DNA of 13,331 nt from JBKJML01 sp046596415 (GTDB lineage Bacteria > Actinomycetota > Thermoleophilia > Gaiellales > Gaiellaceae): the NCBI GenBank assembly GCA_046596415.1, contig JBKJML010000196.1, positions 1-13,331 on the forward strand, given 5' to 3'. The notes beneath the pieces were generated by a model. That model did no database searches, had not been told where the DNA came from, and saw nothing but the letters and a program-made list of their open reading frames with translations. Numbering within the stretch: the first letter of the stretch is position 1; every line of letters starts with the position of its first letter. Of this stretch, positions 1 to 6,776 are shown piece after piece. A program made the position numbers and the translations under genes.

Positions 1-183
1 TGCGCCGCCCTCTGGGGCCGTTGGCCGGAGCCGGAAGAGACGGCGGCGCTCCTCGCCCCCTACGGCGAGTGGGCCGGCCTCGCGTGCACCTACCTCCTCG
101 CCGGCTGGCCGCGTGGCCTCGTCCCGGGCGCGAACGCCGACCGCGGACGCCAGGTGCGCAGCCGCACCCGCTACGCCGCCTGA
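1..183 (+). CDS. C-terminal end of a probable HhH-GPD DNA glycosylase (partial)
   Basis: Frame 1 is open from the window edge to TGA at 181-183 and gives the last 60 residues of a protein that starts outside the window. The segment RWPEPEETAALLAPYGEWAG followed by LACTYLLAGWPRG resembles the final helices of AlkA/endonuclease III-type DNA glycosylases. In those proteins a Trp/Pro-rich acidic stretch leads into a helix of the form (R/Y)Y..(W/R)..A..YLL. Such enzymes excise damaged bases in base-excision repair. The catalytic Asp and the helix-hairpin-helix lie upstream and cannot be seen, so the family call is tentative while the coding call is firm. proC follows 30 bases later with its own promoter-like box, so the two need not be one transcript. 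Confidence 0.55.
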   Translation, partial: CAALWGRWPEPEETAALLAPYGEWAGLACTYLLAGWPRGLVPGANADRGRQVRSRTRYAA

Positions 184-207
184 CCGCTCCAGCCGAGCCC
201 CTAGACT
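180..207 (+). promoter_or_regulatory. Probable promoter of proC (leaderless type)
   Basis: CTGACC (180-185) and TAGACT (202-207) are separated by 16 bases and resemble -35 and -10 boxes. The -10 box ends exactly 6 bases before the ATG at 214, so transcription would begin at the start codon. No Shine-Dalgarno sequence lies in front of this ATG, which fits a leaderless mRNA. The -35 box overlaps the TGA of the upstream gene. Confidence 0.55.
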
Positions 208-213
208 TCAAGA

Positions 214-1038
214 ATGGAAGCTTCGAACCGGCGGATTGCGATCCTCGGCGCAGGACGGATCGGTGAGGCCCTGCTCTCCGGGCTGCTCTCGTCGGGCCGC
301 CACGCGGCGGCGGACATCGTCGTCACCGGCCGGAGGGAGGGGCGGCTCGAAGAGCTCGCTGCCCGGCACGGCGTCGCGACGACGACCGACAACCGCGCCG
401 CGGTCGAGGGTGCTGCCCTCGTCGTGGTCGCCGTCAAACCGCAGGACATCGACGCGCTCCTCGCCGAGATCGGCAGCGCGATCCTGCCCGAGCAGACCGT
501 GCTGACGGTCGCCGCCGCGATCCCGACCGCTGCGGTCGAGCGACACCTCGCCGACGGCGTTCCGGTCGTGCGCGCGATGCCGAACACGCCATCGACCGTG
601 CACGAGGGGATGGCGGGCCTCTGCGCTGGCGCCCATGCAGGCGAGGAGCACCTCGCGCTCGCCGAGGAGACGCTGGCCCACCTGGGAGCGGTCGTCCGTG
701 TGCCCGAGAGCTCGATGGACGCCGTCACCGCGGTTTCAGGCTCTGGCCCCGCCTACTTCGCGCTCCTCGCCGAGGCGATGATCGAGGCCGGGATCCTCCT
801 CGGCCTGTCACGCGAGATCTCGACGCAGCTCGTCGTGCAGACGATGCTCGGCACCGGCAAGCAACTTCGCGACGAGCGCATGCACCCTGTCGAGCTGCGC
901 GAGATGGTCACCTCGCCCGGTGGCACCACGATCGCCGCGATCCGCGAGCTGGAGCTGGCCGGCGTCCGCGGGGCGTTCCTGACCGCGATCGAGGCGGCGA
1001 TGAAACGCTCCAAGGAGCTGGCCCGGGGCACCGAGTGA
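214..1038 (+). CDS. proC: Pyrroline-5-carboxylate reductase ProC
   Basis: This 274-residue cytosolic enzyme reduces 1-pyrroline-5-carboxylate to proline with NAD(P)H, the last step of proline synthesis. The N-terminal Rossmann fold shows the dinucleotide loop GAGRIG at residues 12-17. VVAVKPQ (71-77) and MPNTP (122-126) are typical of the cofactor domain. The C-terminal dimerisation and substrate domain carries SGSGPAY (175-181) and SPGGTT (234-239), the family signature. Length is normal for ProC. The ATG at 214 is chosen because the protein begins directly before the Rossmann strand and a -10-like TAGACT lies 6 bases upstream. Its TGA overlaps the GTG of pgl (GTGA at 1035-1038), so the two are probably co-transcribed and translationally coupled. 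Identification is secure. Confidence 0.96.
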   Translation: MEASNRRIAILGAGRIGEALLSGLLSSGRHAAADIVVTGRREGRLEELAARHGVATTTDNRAAVEGAALVVVAVKPQDIDALLAEIGSAILPEQTVLTVAAAIPTAAVERHLADGVPVVRAMPNTPSTVHEGMAGLCAGAHAGEEHLALAEETLAHLGAVVRVPESSMDAVTAVSGSGPAYFALLAEAMIEAGILLGLSREISTQLVVQTMLGTGKQLRDERMHPVELREMVTSPGGTTIAAIRELELAGVRGAFLTAIEAAMKRSKELARGTE

Positions 1039-1703
1039 GCGACGTCGAGATCCGGATCGTCGACGAGCCCTGGCGCGTCGCCGGGGAGCTGATCGCCGAG
1101 GCGGCGTCGGCCGGCGGGCAGATCGCGGTCTCCGGCGGCAGCGCACCCAGCCGTGCCTACGAGCACGCGGCGCGAGTCCAGCCACGCTGGACGTATGCCG
1201 AACTCTGGTGGGGCGACGACCGCGCCGTGCCGCCGAGCGAGAAGGCGTCGAACTACCGCCTGGTGCGCGAGACGCTGCTCGACTCGCTCTCGTCGCTGCC
1301 GAAGGAGGTGCACCGCATTCGCGGCGAGAAGCCACCCGAGGAGGCGGCGGCGCTCTATGACGCCGAACTCGAGGGTGTGACCCTCGACCTGGCGCTGAAC
1401 GGAATCGGGCCGGACGGCCACACCGCGTCACTCTTCCCGAACGCGCCCGGCCTGACGGAGACGGAGCGGCGCGCGATCGTGGCGGAGCCCGGCCTCGAGC
1501 CGCTCGTCCCCCGCGTGACGATGACCCCGCCCGTGTTCGCCGCCGCTGCGCTCGTCGTCTACCTCGTGCTCGGCGAGGAGAAGGCGGATGCCGTGCGCCG
1601 CGCCTTCGCGGAGCCGCCCACGCCGGATATCCCCGCGAGCCTGATCCGGGGGCGCCAGACGCTGGCGCTCCTCGACGCCGCAGCGGCTTCGGGCCTGAGC
1701 TAG
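1035..1703 (+). CDS. pgl: 6-phosphogluconolactonase
   Basis: This 222-residue protein of the NagB/RpiA-like Pgl (DevB) family hydrolyses 6-phosphogluconolactone in the oxidative pentose phosphate pathway. Visible motifs are SGGSAP (33-38), GDDRAVPP followed by SNYR (60-75), and NGIGPDGHTASLFP (122-135), the best family signature. The length is slightly below the usual 230-260. It starts with GTG inside the proC stop codon (GTGA), so translation is probably coupled to proC. GGGG at 1024-1027 could act as a weak ribosome-binding site. The usual partner zwf is not in the window. The pairing with proC joins an enzyme of the NADPH-producing pathway with an NAD(P)H-consuming one, but a functional reason is only inference. 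The stop codon shares CTAG with that of the convergent neighbour. Confidence 0.94.
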   Translation: MSDVEIRIVDEPWRVAGELIAEAASAGGQIAVSGGSAPSRAYEHAARVQPRWTYAELWWGDDRAVPPSEKASNYRLVRETLLDSLSSLPKEVHRIRGEKPPEEAAALYDAELEGVTLDLALNGIGPDGHTASLFPNAPGLTETERRAIVAEPGLEPLVPRVTMTPPVFAAAALVVYLVLGEEKADAVRRAFAEPPTPDIPASLIRGRQTLALLDAAAASGLS

Positions 1704-2350
1704 CCGGGCAACAAAGCGGACTCGAGCTCGGCCGCCATGCCGCGCCGATCGGCGAGCGCCTGGAGGACGAGCACGGTGTCCGCGACCGGCGTGCCCTCGA
1801 GGTACGCCTCGCGCGTCTCGAACGACGCGAGCACCGCTTCGACGGCGGCGCTGTAGCCGAGCCGGTCCTCGGCCGCGATCGCGGCGAGCGCGTCGCCGAC
1901 ATCGGCCGGAAAGTCGTCGCGCGCCCGGATCGCGGCGGCGTGCTCCCGCACGAGCTGCCACTCGCCGACCACCGCGCAGGCAAGCGCGGCGGCGTAGCGG
2001 CCGATCGGCGATTCGGCCGTCGCCGCTCCCGCATCGAGCGCCCAGCGAGCGTCCTCGGCAGCCCGCTCCCAGTCGTCGGCGAGGACGTGCGCCTTGAGCG
2101 CTCCGATCGGCCGCCCCCAGCTCCCCGGCGGCGCGTCAGCCCAACTTTCGCGATAGGCGCGCGCAGCGCGGTCGAGCCATTCGCCGGCATCGTCGGCTCG
2201 GCCGAGCATCAGCAGCGAGAGCCCCGCGGCGCCGGCGGCGTTCCCCAGCCGGGTGAGCTGGCGCTGGCGTGGATCCGGCTCGTCGGGAAGGCGCGCGGTG
2301 CCGTCCGCGTACCGAGTCTGCGTCTGCTCCAGGTGCGCGTTCCAGTCCAC
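1700..2350 (-). CDS. Conserved-looking helical-repeat (TPR-like) protein of unknown function
   Basis: This is a 216-residue soluble protein that I do not recognise as a named family. It is rich in Ala, Leu, Glu, Arg and Trp and reads as consecutive amphipathic helix pairs, for example AGLSLLMLGRADDAGEWLDRA, then KAHVLADDWERAAEDARWAL, then ACAVVGEWQLVREHAAAIRA. That spacing is typical of TPR-like solenoids, which usually bind proteins. No catalytic motif, signal peptide or membrane segment is visible. The GTG at 2350 is chosen over upstream in-frame codons because TACTTT (2357-2362) lies exactly 6 bases before it, as expected for a leaderless start, and because the upstream frame reads as Arg-rich non-coding sequence. 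It is divergent from the helicase gene, and its TAG overlaps the pgl stop by 4 bases. Confidence 0.75.
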   Translation of the reverse strand: MDWNAHLEQTQTRYADGTARLPDEPDPRQRQLTRLGNAAGAAGLSLLMLGRADDAGEWLDRAARAYRESWADAPPGSWGRPIGALKAHVLADDWERAAEDARWALDAGAATAESPIGRYAAALACAVVGEWQLVREHAAAIRARDDFPADVGDALAAIAAEDRLGYSAAVEAVLASFETREAYLEGTPVADTVLVLQALADRRGMAAELESALLPG

Positions 2351-2356
2351 GCTCGC

Positions 2357-2362
2357 AAAGTA
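2357..2362 (-). promoter_or_regulatory. -10 box of the helical-repeat gene (leaderless)
   Basis: TACTTT on the minus strand is followed by 6 bases and then the GTG at 2350. This is the same geometry as at proC, ctaA and selD. A weak -35 candidate, TTCAGG, lies 16 bases further upstream. There is no Shine-Dalgarno sequence between the box and the start codon. Confidence 0.5.
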
Positions 2363-2409
2363 TCGTCGACGGACGCCGCCTGAACGGCCGAATCCGCGCC
2401 GGCCGGAGG

Positions 2410-2438
2410 TTTCCGATGTCCGGATAATCGGATATGCT
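2410..2438 (+). promoter_or_regulatory. Possible helicase promoter with overlapping direct repeat
   Basis: TTTCCG (2410-2415) and TATGCT (2433-2438), 17 bases apart, form the best sigma-70-like pair upstream of the helicase gene. The -35 match is weak. CGGATA occurs twice in this spacer (2421-2426 and 2429-2434), starting 8 bases apart, so an operator is possible. The predicted transcript would carry a leader of about 80 bases. The AT-richer composition of 2420-2440 stands out locally. Confidence 0.35.
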
Positions 2439-2490
2439 CTTCCTTGCGGCGCTCGCCCCGTCTTTCGAACCTGCGAGCGACGCACTCCTG

Positions 2491-2518
2491 TGAGGTAGCA
2501 GCACCACCCGTGTGCTGC
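2491..2518 (+). promoter_or_regulatory. Shine-Dalgarno-like site followed by a hairpin before the helicase start
   Basis: TGAGGT at 2491-2496 is the only Shine-Dalgarno-like sequence upstream of ATG 2523, but it lies 26 bases away. Between them GCAGCAC (2498-2504) and GTGCTGC (2512-2518) form a perfect 7-bp stem with a 7-base loop. If folded, the stem brings the two elements to an effective spacing of about 5 bases. This is inferred from sequence only. Confidence 0.4.
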
Positions 2519-2522
2519 GCAC

Positions 2523-5093
2523 ATGCACGAAGCGACACTGAACCCGACACTCACGTCGGACGCGGCGGACGGACTGAGCGCCGACGCGCTCCGCGCGCAA
2601 GACTGGGCCGGCGAGCCCCTCCTCAGCGCGGGCGAGAACCCCGCCGAGGCCCTGGCTCCCGGCACGGCGCGCCGTGCCGCGCTCGACCATGCGCTCGAAG
2701 AGCTGGCCAGCGGCCGCACGGAGCCCTCGGCCCGCTGGCGCGTCCGCTACGGCCTGATGCTCGGCCTCGAGCGGGTGCTGTCGGCGAAGCCGCCCGCCAC
2801 CGCCGCCGGCACCGAGCTGCGCAGGCACCAGATCGACGCGCTCGCCGGCATGCTCACCGAGCTGATCGCCGCGAACCAACGCGTCGAGGAGCCCGAGGAG
2901 AACGGCAACGGCCACGCAGCGGTCGACGGGGACACGGAGCTCGAGGACGAGGACGACTTCGAGCTCGCCGACGACGACGATGACCTCGAGCCAGAGCTGC
3001 CCCCCGCGGAGGATCCCGGTGCGCAGCGCCGCTACCGCTTCCGGCACCCGACGGCTTCCGGCAAGACAATCGCCGCCGCCGGCTTCGTCGAGTCGGCACG
3101 CTCGCTCGGCGTCCTGATCCTGACCCACCGCCGGCTACTCGTCACCCAGTTCACGAACGACCTCACAACGGAGGGCTATGGCGGCCGCTTCGTCCCCGCG
3201 ATCGAGACCGGCAAGGAGCCGTTGCGCCGCGACCCGATCACGATCCAGACCTACGCCTGGTTCGCGCGCCACGTCGACTCGATCTCACGCGAGGCGTACC
3301 AGCTCGTGATCTGCGACGAGGCGCACACGGCGCTCGGCGAGAAGACGAGCGCGGCGATCCGCAGCTTCCCGGAGCCGGTCTACATCGGCATGACGGCGAC
3401 GGAGCAACTGATCGCCAAGCAGGTCTCCGACGTCTTCCCCGCCTCGGTCGACGACCTGCCGCTCGCCGACGCGGCCCGGCGCGGCCTAATCGCGCCGCTC
3501 CGCTGCCTGCGCGTGCCTCCCGCGGCCGCGATCAACTCGGTGCCGATCGTCGGGGGCGACTTCGACGAGCGCGCCCTGGCCGCCGCGCTCGACCACCAGG
3601 CCCTCAACCAGGCCGCCGCGAGCCTCTACCGGGAGCGCTTCGGCTCCACCCCCGGCATCGTCTACGCCGCGGGCGTCGACCACGCCTACAACCTGGCGCA
3701 GGAGTTCCGCGCCGCCGGCCTCAAGGCCGAAGCCGTGTCCGGTAAGACACCGCCGGTACGACTCGCCGAGACACTCGCCGCCTACGAGCGCGGCGAGATC
3801 AATGTCCTGATCAACGCGATGCTGCTCGCCGAGGGCTGGAACTCACCCCGCGCGACGATCTGCATGCACCTCGCGCCGACCGCCTCACGCCGTGTCTACC
3901 AGCAGCGGATCGGCCGGATCATGCGGACGCACCCGCGCAAGGAGGCGGGCATCGTGATCGACTTCGTGCCGAAGTCGTCCACCCACTCCGACCGGGTGAT
4001 CTCGCTCCACTCGCTGCTCGACGCCGACTTCTACCGCGAGGGCGCCCGCGTCACCCCCGCCCCCCGCCGGCGCGTGCAACGCCGCGCTCGCCGCAAGCTC
4101 TCGCCGGTCAACTGGCTCGTCCCGGTCACACCGGACGTCGCCCGCCGGCTCGCGGTGATCCAACGCGAGTGGCAGCGGATCGACCCCCGCTTCCTCGACG
4201 AGGAGGAGCAGCGCTACTGGGCGACGATCGCGGGCCGCCAGATCCGCTTCGACCAGCGCGCCGACTTCGCCCGCAAGTTCATCGACCAGAGCGCCTCGAA
4301 GCCGGCGCTCGAGCAGTTCCTCTCGATCTGCGCGGCCGAGAACCCGAACCGCCGCTTACGGATGACGGCGCTCGCCGACCGCGTCTCGATGCAGATCGAG
4401 CGGGCCGAGTTCGACGACCTGGTCACGCTCGTCACGCAGGCGCCACCGTGGGACAAGGATCGCGCCGCCGGCGCCAGGATCCTGCTGCGGGCGATCGGCG
4501 AGGGGAAGGCGAACGCGCCCGACCAGATCCTGGAGCGCTGGACGTGGAAGCTCGCCAAGGCGACGCGCAAGGTGCAGGACCGGCGTGCGAGCGCCGAGTT
4601 CCCCGAGGCCAAGCGGCTGCTTGGCGCGATCGCGAACTCGCGCGGGCATCGTCACGAGGAGAACGCCGCCAAGCTCGGCCAGGTCGCAAAGGCCCTCCCG
4701 CTCGCCGTCGGCGCCGCGCTCCTCGCCTCGGCCGACGGCTACACGCCGCGCGCCAACAAGACGATCGACGAGGCGCGCGAGGCGCTCGGGCCGATCCGGG
4801 AGGTCGCAGGCGCGCTCGCCGAGAACCTCCCCGCGCCGAAGGCACCCGCGCGCAAGTCGCGCCGCCGCAAGAAGAAGAAGGGCGGCGCACAGAACGGTAA
4901 CGCGCCGCAGCAGGCGGCCGTGGCCGGCGAGGCGGCGGCACCGGCGGCGGGCAACGGCGCCCAGGCACAAGCCGGCACACGGCCGAAGCGCCGTCGACGT
5001 CGCAAGCCACGCCCCGGGGCGACCGAGACCGGCGTGGCGCCGACACCCGAGGCTTCGACGCCCGCCGCGCCGGCGCCCGTAACGCCCGCGTAG
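2523..5093 (+). CDS. Superfamily 2 DEAH-box helicase with acidic insert and basic tail
   Basis: This 856-residue ATP-dependent nucleic-acid helicase or translocase has all core SF2 motifs. These are LRRHQIDAL (99-107, Q-motif-like), Walker A PTASGKT (176-182, Lys181), motif Ia THRRLLVTQF (201-210), DEAH (265-268) and TAT (291-293). The second RecA domain has LLAEGWNSPRA (434-444) and QRIGRIMR (461-468, arginine fingers). The layout recalls the RadD/UvrB/type III restriction branch. An acidic insert (about 121-165, with EDEDD and ADDDDD) separates the Q-like motif from Walker A. The region 510-775 is helical and unassigned. The tail from 778 is low complexity with two basic clusters, KSRRRKKKK (778-786) and PKRRRRRK (821-828). 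No methylase, nuclease or other defence partner is adjacent. dipZ follows after 19 bases. The substrate (RNA or DNA) cannot be told from sequence. Confidence 0.88.
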   Translation: MHEATLNPTLTSDAADGLSADALRAQDWAGEPLLSAGENPAEALAPGTARRAALDHALEELASGRTEPSARWRVRYGLMLGLERVLSAKPPATAAGTELRRHQIDALAGMLTELIAANQRVEEPEENGNGHAAVDGDTELEDEDDFELADDDDDLEPELPPAEDPGAQRRYRFRHPTASGKTIAAAGFVESARSLGVLILTHRRLLVTQFTNDLTTEGYGGRFVPAIETGKEPLRRDPITIQTYAWFARHVDSISREAYQLVICDEAHTALGEKTSAAIRSFPEPVYIGMTATEQLIAKQVSDVFPASVDDLPLADAARRGLIAPLRCLRVPPAAAINSVPIVGGDFDERALAAALDHQALNQAAASLYRERFGSTPGIVYAAGVDHAYNLAQEFRAAGLKAEAVSGKTPPVRLAETLAAYERGEINVLINAMLLAEGWNSPRATICMHLAPTASRRVYQQRIGRIMRTHPRKEAGIVIDFVPKSSTHSDRVISLHSLLDADFYREGARVTPAPRRRVQRRARRKLSPVNWLVPVTPDVARRLAVIQREWQRIDPRFLDEEEQRYWATIAGRQIRFDQRADFARKFIDQSASKPALEQFLSICAAENPNRRLRMTALADRVSMQIERAEFDDLVTLVTQAPPWDKDRAAGARILLRAIGEGKANAPDQILERWTWKLAKATRKVQDRRASAEFPEAKRLLGAIANSRGHRHEENAAKLGQVAKALPLAVGAALLASADGYTPRANKTIDEAREALGPIREVAGALAENLPAPKAPARKSRRRKKKKGGAQNGNAPQQAAVAGEAAAPAAGNGAQAQAGTRPKRRRRRKPRPGATETGVAPTPEASTPAAPAPVTPA

Positions 5094-5112
5094 GCGCGAA
5101 GGACTGCACGGA

Positions 5113-6774
5113 GTGCTCGTCCTCCTCGGCATCGGGTTGCTGGCCGGAATCGTCACGGCGCTCTCGCCGTGTGTGCTGCCGGTGCTGCCGATCGTGCTCG
5201 CCGGCGGGGCGACCGGCAGCGCCGCGTCCGGTGGCCGAAGGCCGCTCTCGATCGTCGCCGGGATCGTCGTCAGCTTCACCGTCTTCACGCTCACCGCCGC
5301 CTGGCTCCTCGACCGGCTCGGCCTCCCGCAGGACCTGCTCCGGAACATCGCGATCGTGCTGCTCTTCGTGGTGGCCGCGACGCTCCTGTGGCCCCGCGCC
5401 GGCGAGCTGCTCGAGCGGCCCCTGCGCGCGCTCACCCGGCGACCGGGCGGCGACCTCGGCGGCGGCTTCCTGCTCGGTGCCAGCCTCGGGCTCGTCTTCG
5501 TCCCCTGCGCCGGCCCCGTTCTCGCCGCCGTCACCGTCCTCGCCGCGGGGCGCGAGATCGGCCTCGACGGTGTAGTGCTCACCCTCTCCTACGCGCTCGG
5601 CGCCGCGATCCCACTCCTTGCGATCGCGCTCCTCGGCCAGCGTGCGGCACTCGCGCTTCGCAGCCGAGCCACCACCGTCCGCCGGGTTTCCGGCGTGCTC
5701 GTCGCGGCAGCGGCGCTCGCGATCGCGTTCGGGCTCGACACCCGCCTCCAGACGAACGTGCCCGGGTACACGCTCGCGGTGCAGAACCGGATCGAGTCGA
5801 GCGGCCGCGCACAGCGTGAGCTCGAGCGGCTCACCGGCGCGCGCCGGCCCGAGGCGACGGGATCCTCGGCCGAAGACGCCCTGCCCGACTACGGCCTCGC
5901 GCCCGAGTTCATCGGCATCGCAGGCTGGCTCAACACGCCGGGTGGGCGGGCGCTCTCGCTCGACGGGCTGCACGGTCGGGTCGTGCTGATCGACTTCTGG
6001 ACGTACTCGTGCATCAACTGCCTGCGCACGCTGCCGTATCTCAGGGCCTGGGACGAGCGCTACCGGAGCAAGGGGCTGACGATCATCGGCGTGCACACAC
6101 CCGAGTTCGCGTTCGAGCGTGTGCCTGCCAACGTGCGCGAGAACGCCGCGAAGCTCGGCGTCCGCTACCCGATCGCCCTCGATCCCGACTACGGGACGTG
6201 GAACGCGTGGCACAACCAGTACTGGCCCGCCAAGTATCTGATCGACCGCGACGGCCACGTCCGCTACTACCACTTCGGTGAGGGGGAATACACCAAGTCG
6301 GAGGACGCGATCCGCACGCTGCTCGCCGTAGGCGGGACGAAGCTGCCCGCCGCCACGCACCTCGCCGACCGTACGCCGACGGGGCGGGTCACCCCCGAGA
6401 CCTATCTCGGCTACGAGCGCGTCGAGCACTACGTCGGCTCGCCGCTTCAGCACGATGTCGCAGCTGCCTACACGCTGCCCGCGACGCTCGCGCAGAACGA
6501 GCTCTCATACGGCGGGCGCTGGACGGTCGGCAAGGAGCGGATCGTCGCTCGCCGCAACGCCGTGCTCCGTCTCGCCTACCGCGCCCGCAAGGTGCACCTG
6601 GTGCTCGGCGGCACCGGGACCGTGCAGGTGCTCGTCGACGGCCGCGCAGCCGGCACGATTCGCGTCGACGCCGACCGGCTCTACACGCTCGTCGAGCGGG
6701 CCGAGATCGCCGACCACCTGCTCGAGCTGCGCTTCTCGCGCGGCGTCGCGGGCTACGCCTTCACGTTCGGCTAG
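5113..6774 (+). CDS. dipZ: DipZ-type fusion: CcdA membrane domain + extracytoplasmic thioredoxin + C-terminal beta domain
   Basis: This 553-residue membrane protein moves reducing power from cytosolic thioredoxin to the cell exterior. It serves cytochrome c maturation and repair of extracytoplasmic thiols. Residues 1-205 form the CcdA/DsbD-beta domain with about six membrane segments and its conserved cysteine pair, SPC (Cys20) and VPC (Cys132). Residues 255-410 are a TlpA-like thioredoxin domain with the WTYSCINC site (Cys300, Cys303) and WPAKYLIDRDG (371-381, with the cis-Pro loop). Residues 425-553 form the beta-sandwich domain seen at the C-terminus of mycobacterial DipZ. The length is somewhat shorter than the mycobacterial proteins. 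The start GTG has GAAGGA at 5098-5103, 9 bases upstream. It follows the helicase gene by 19 bases on the same strand, so co-transcription is likely, and faces the PAC2 gene with only 2 bases between stops. Confidence 0.92.
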   Translation: MLVLLGIGLLAGIVTALSPCVLPVLPIVLAGGATGSAASGGRRPLSIVAGIVVSFTVFTLTAAWLLDRLGLPQDLLRNIAIVLLFVVAATLLWPRAGELLERPLRALTRRPGGDLGGGFLLGASLGLVFVPCAGPVLAAVTVLAAGREIGLDGVVLTLSYALGAAIPLLAIALLGQRAALALRSRATTVRRVSGVLVAAAALAIAFGLDTRLQTNVPGYTLAVQNRIESSGRAQRELERLTGARRPEATGSSAEDALPDYGLAPEFIGIAGWLNTPGGRALSLDGLHGRVVLIDFWTYSCINCLRTLPYLRAWDERYRSKGLTIIGVHTPEFAFERVPANVRENAAKLGVRYPIALDPDYGTWNAWHNQYWPAKYLIDRDGHVRYYHFGEGEYTKSEDAIRTLLAVGGTKLPAATHLADRTPTGRVTPETYLGYERVEHYVGSPLQHDVAAAYTLPATLAQNELSYGGRWTVGKERIVARRNAVLRLAYRARKVHLVLGGTGTVQVLVDGRAAGTIRVDADRLYTLVERAEIADHLLELRFSRGVAGYAFTFG

Positions 6775-6776
6775 GT

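Noticed and set aside
181..213. UGA read as selenocysteine at the end of the first partial gene
   Set aside because: Reading through would add only seven more codons before a TAG with no known selenoprotein motif, and the proC promoter occupies the same bases.
808..2190. Long Arg/Ser/Pro-rich open frame on the minus strand, antisense to proC and pgl
   Set aside because: Its translation is low-complexity and Arg-rich, as expected for the antisense frame of very GC-rich genes, while proC and pgl on the plus strand have clear family motifs.
2351..2719. Upstream extension of the helical-repeat gene into the helicase gene
   Set aside because: The added residues are Ser/Arg/Ala-rich shadow sequence antisense to the helicase N-terminus, and the extension would bury the intergenic promoter region.
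2523..5093. Restriction-modification or defence-system helicase
   Set aside because: The motor resembles helicases of such systems, but no methylase, specificity subunit, nuclease or integrase lies nearby. The neighbours are housekeeping genes of similar composition.
4432..6453. 673-codon open frame on the minus strand, antisense to helicase and dipZ
   Set aside because: No domain is recognisable and the composition is that of an antisense shadow; both plus-strand genes are well supported along their length.
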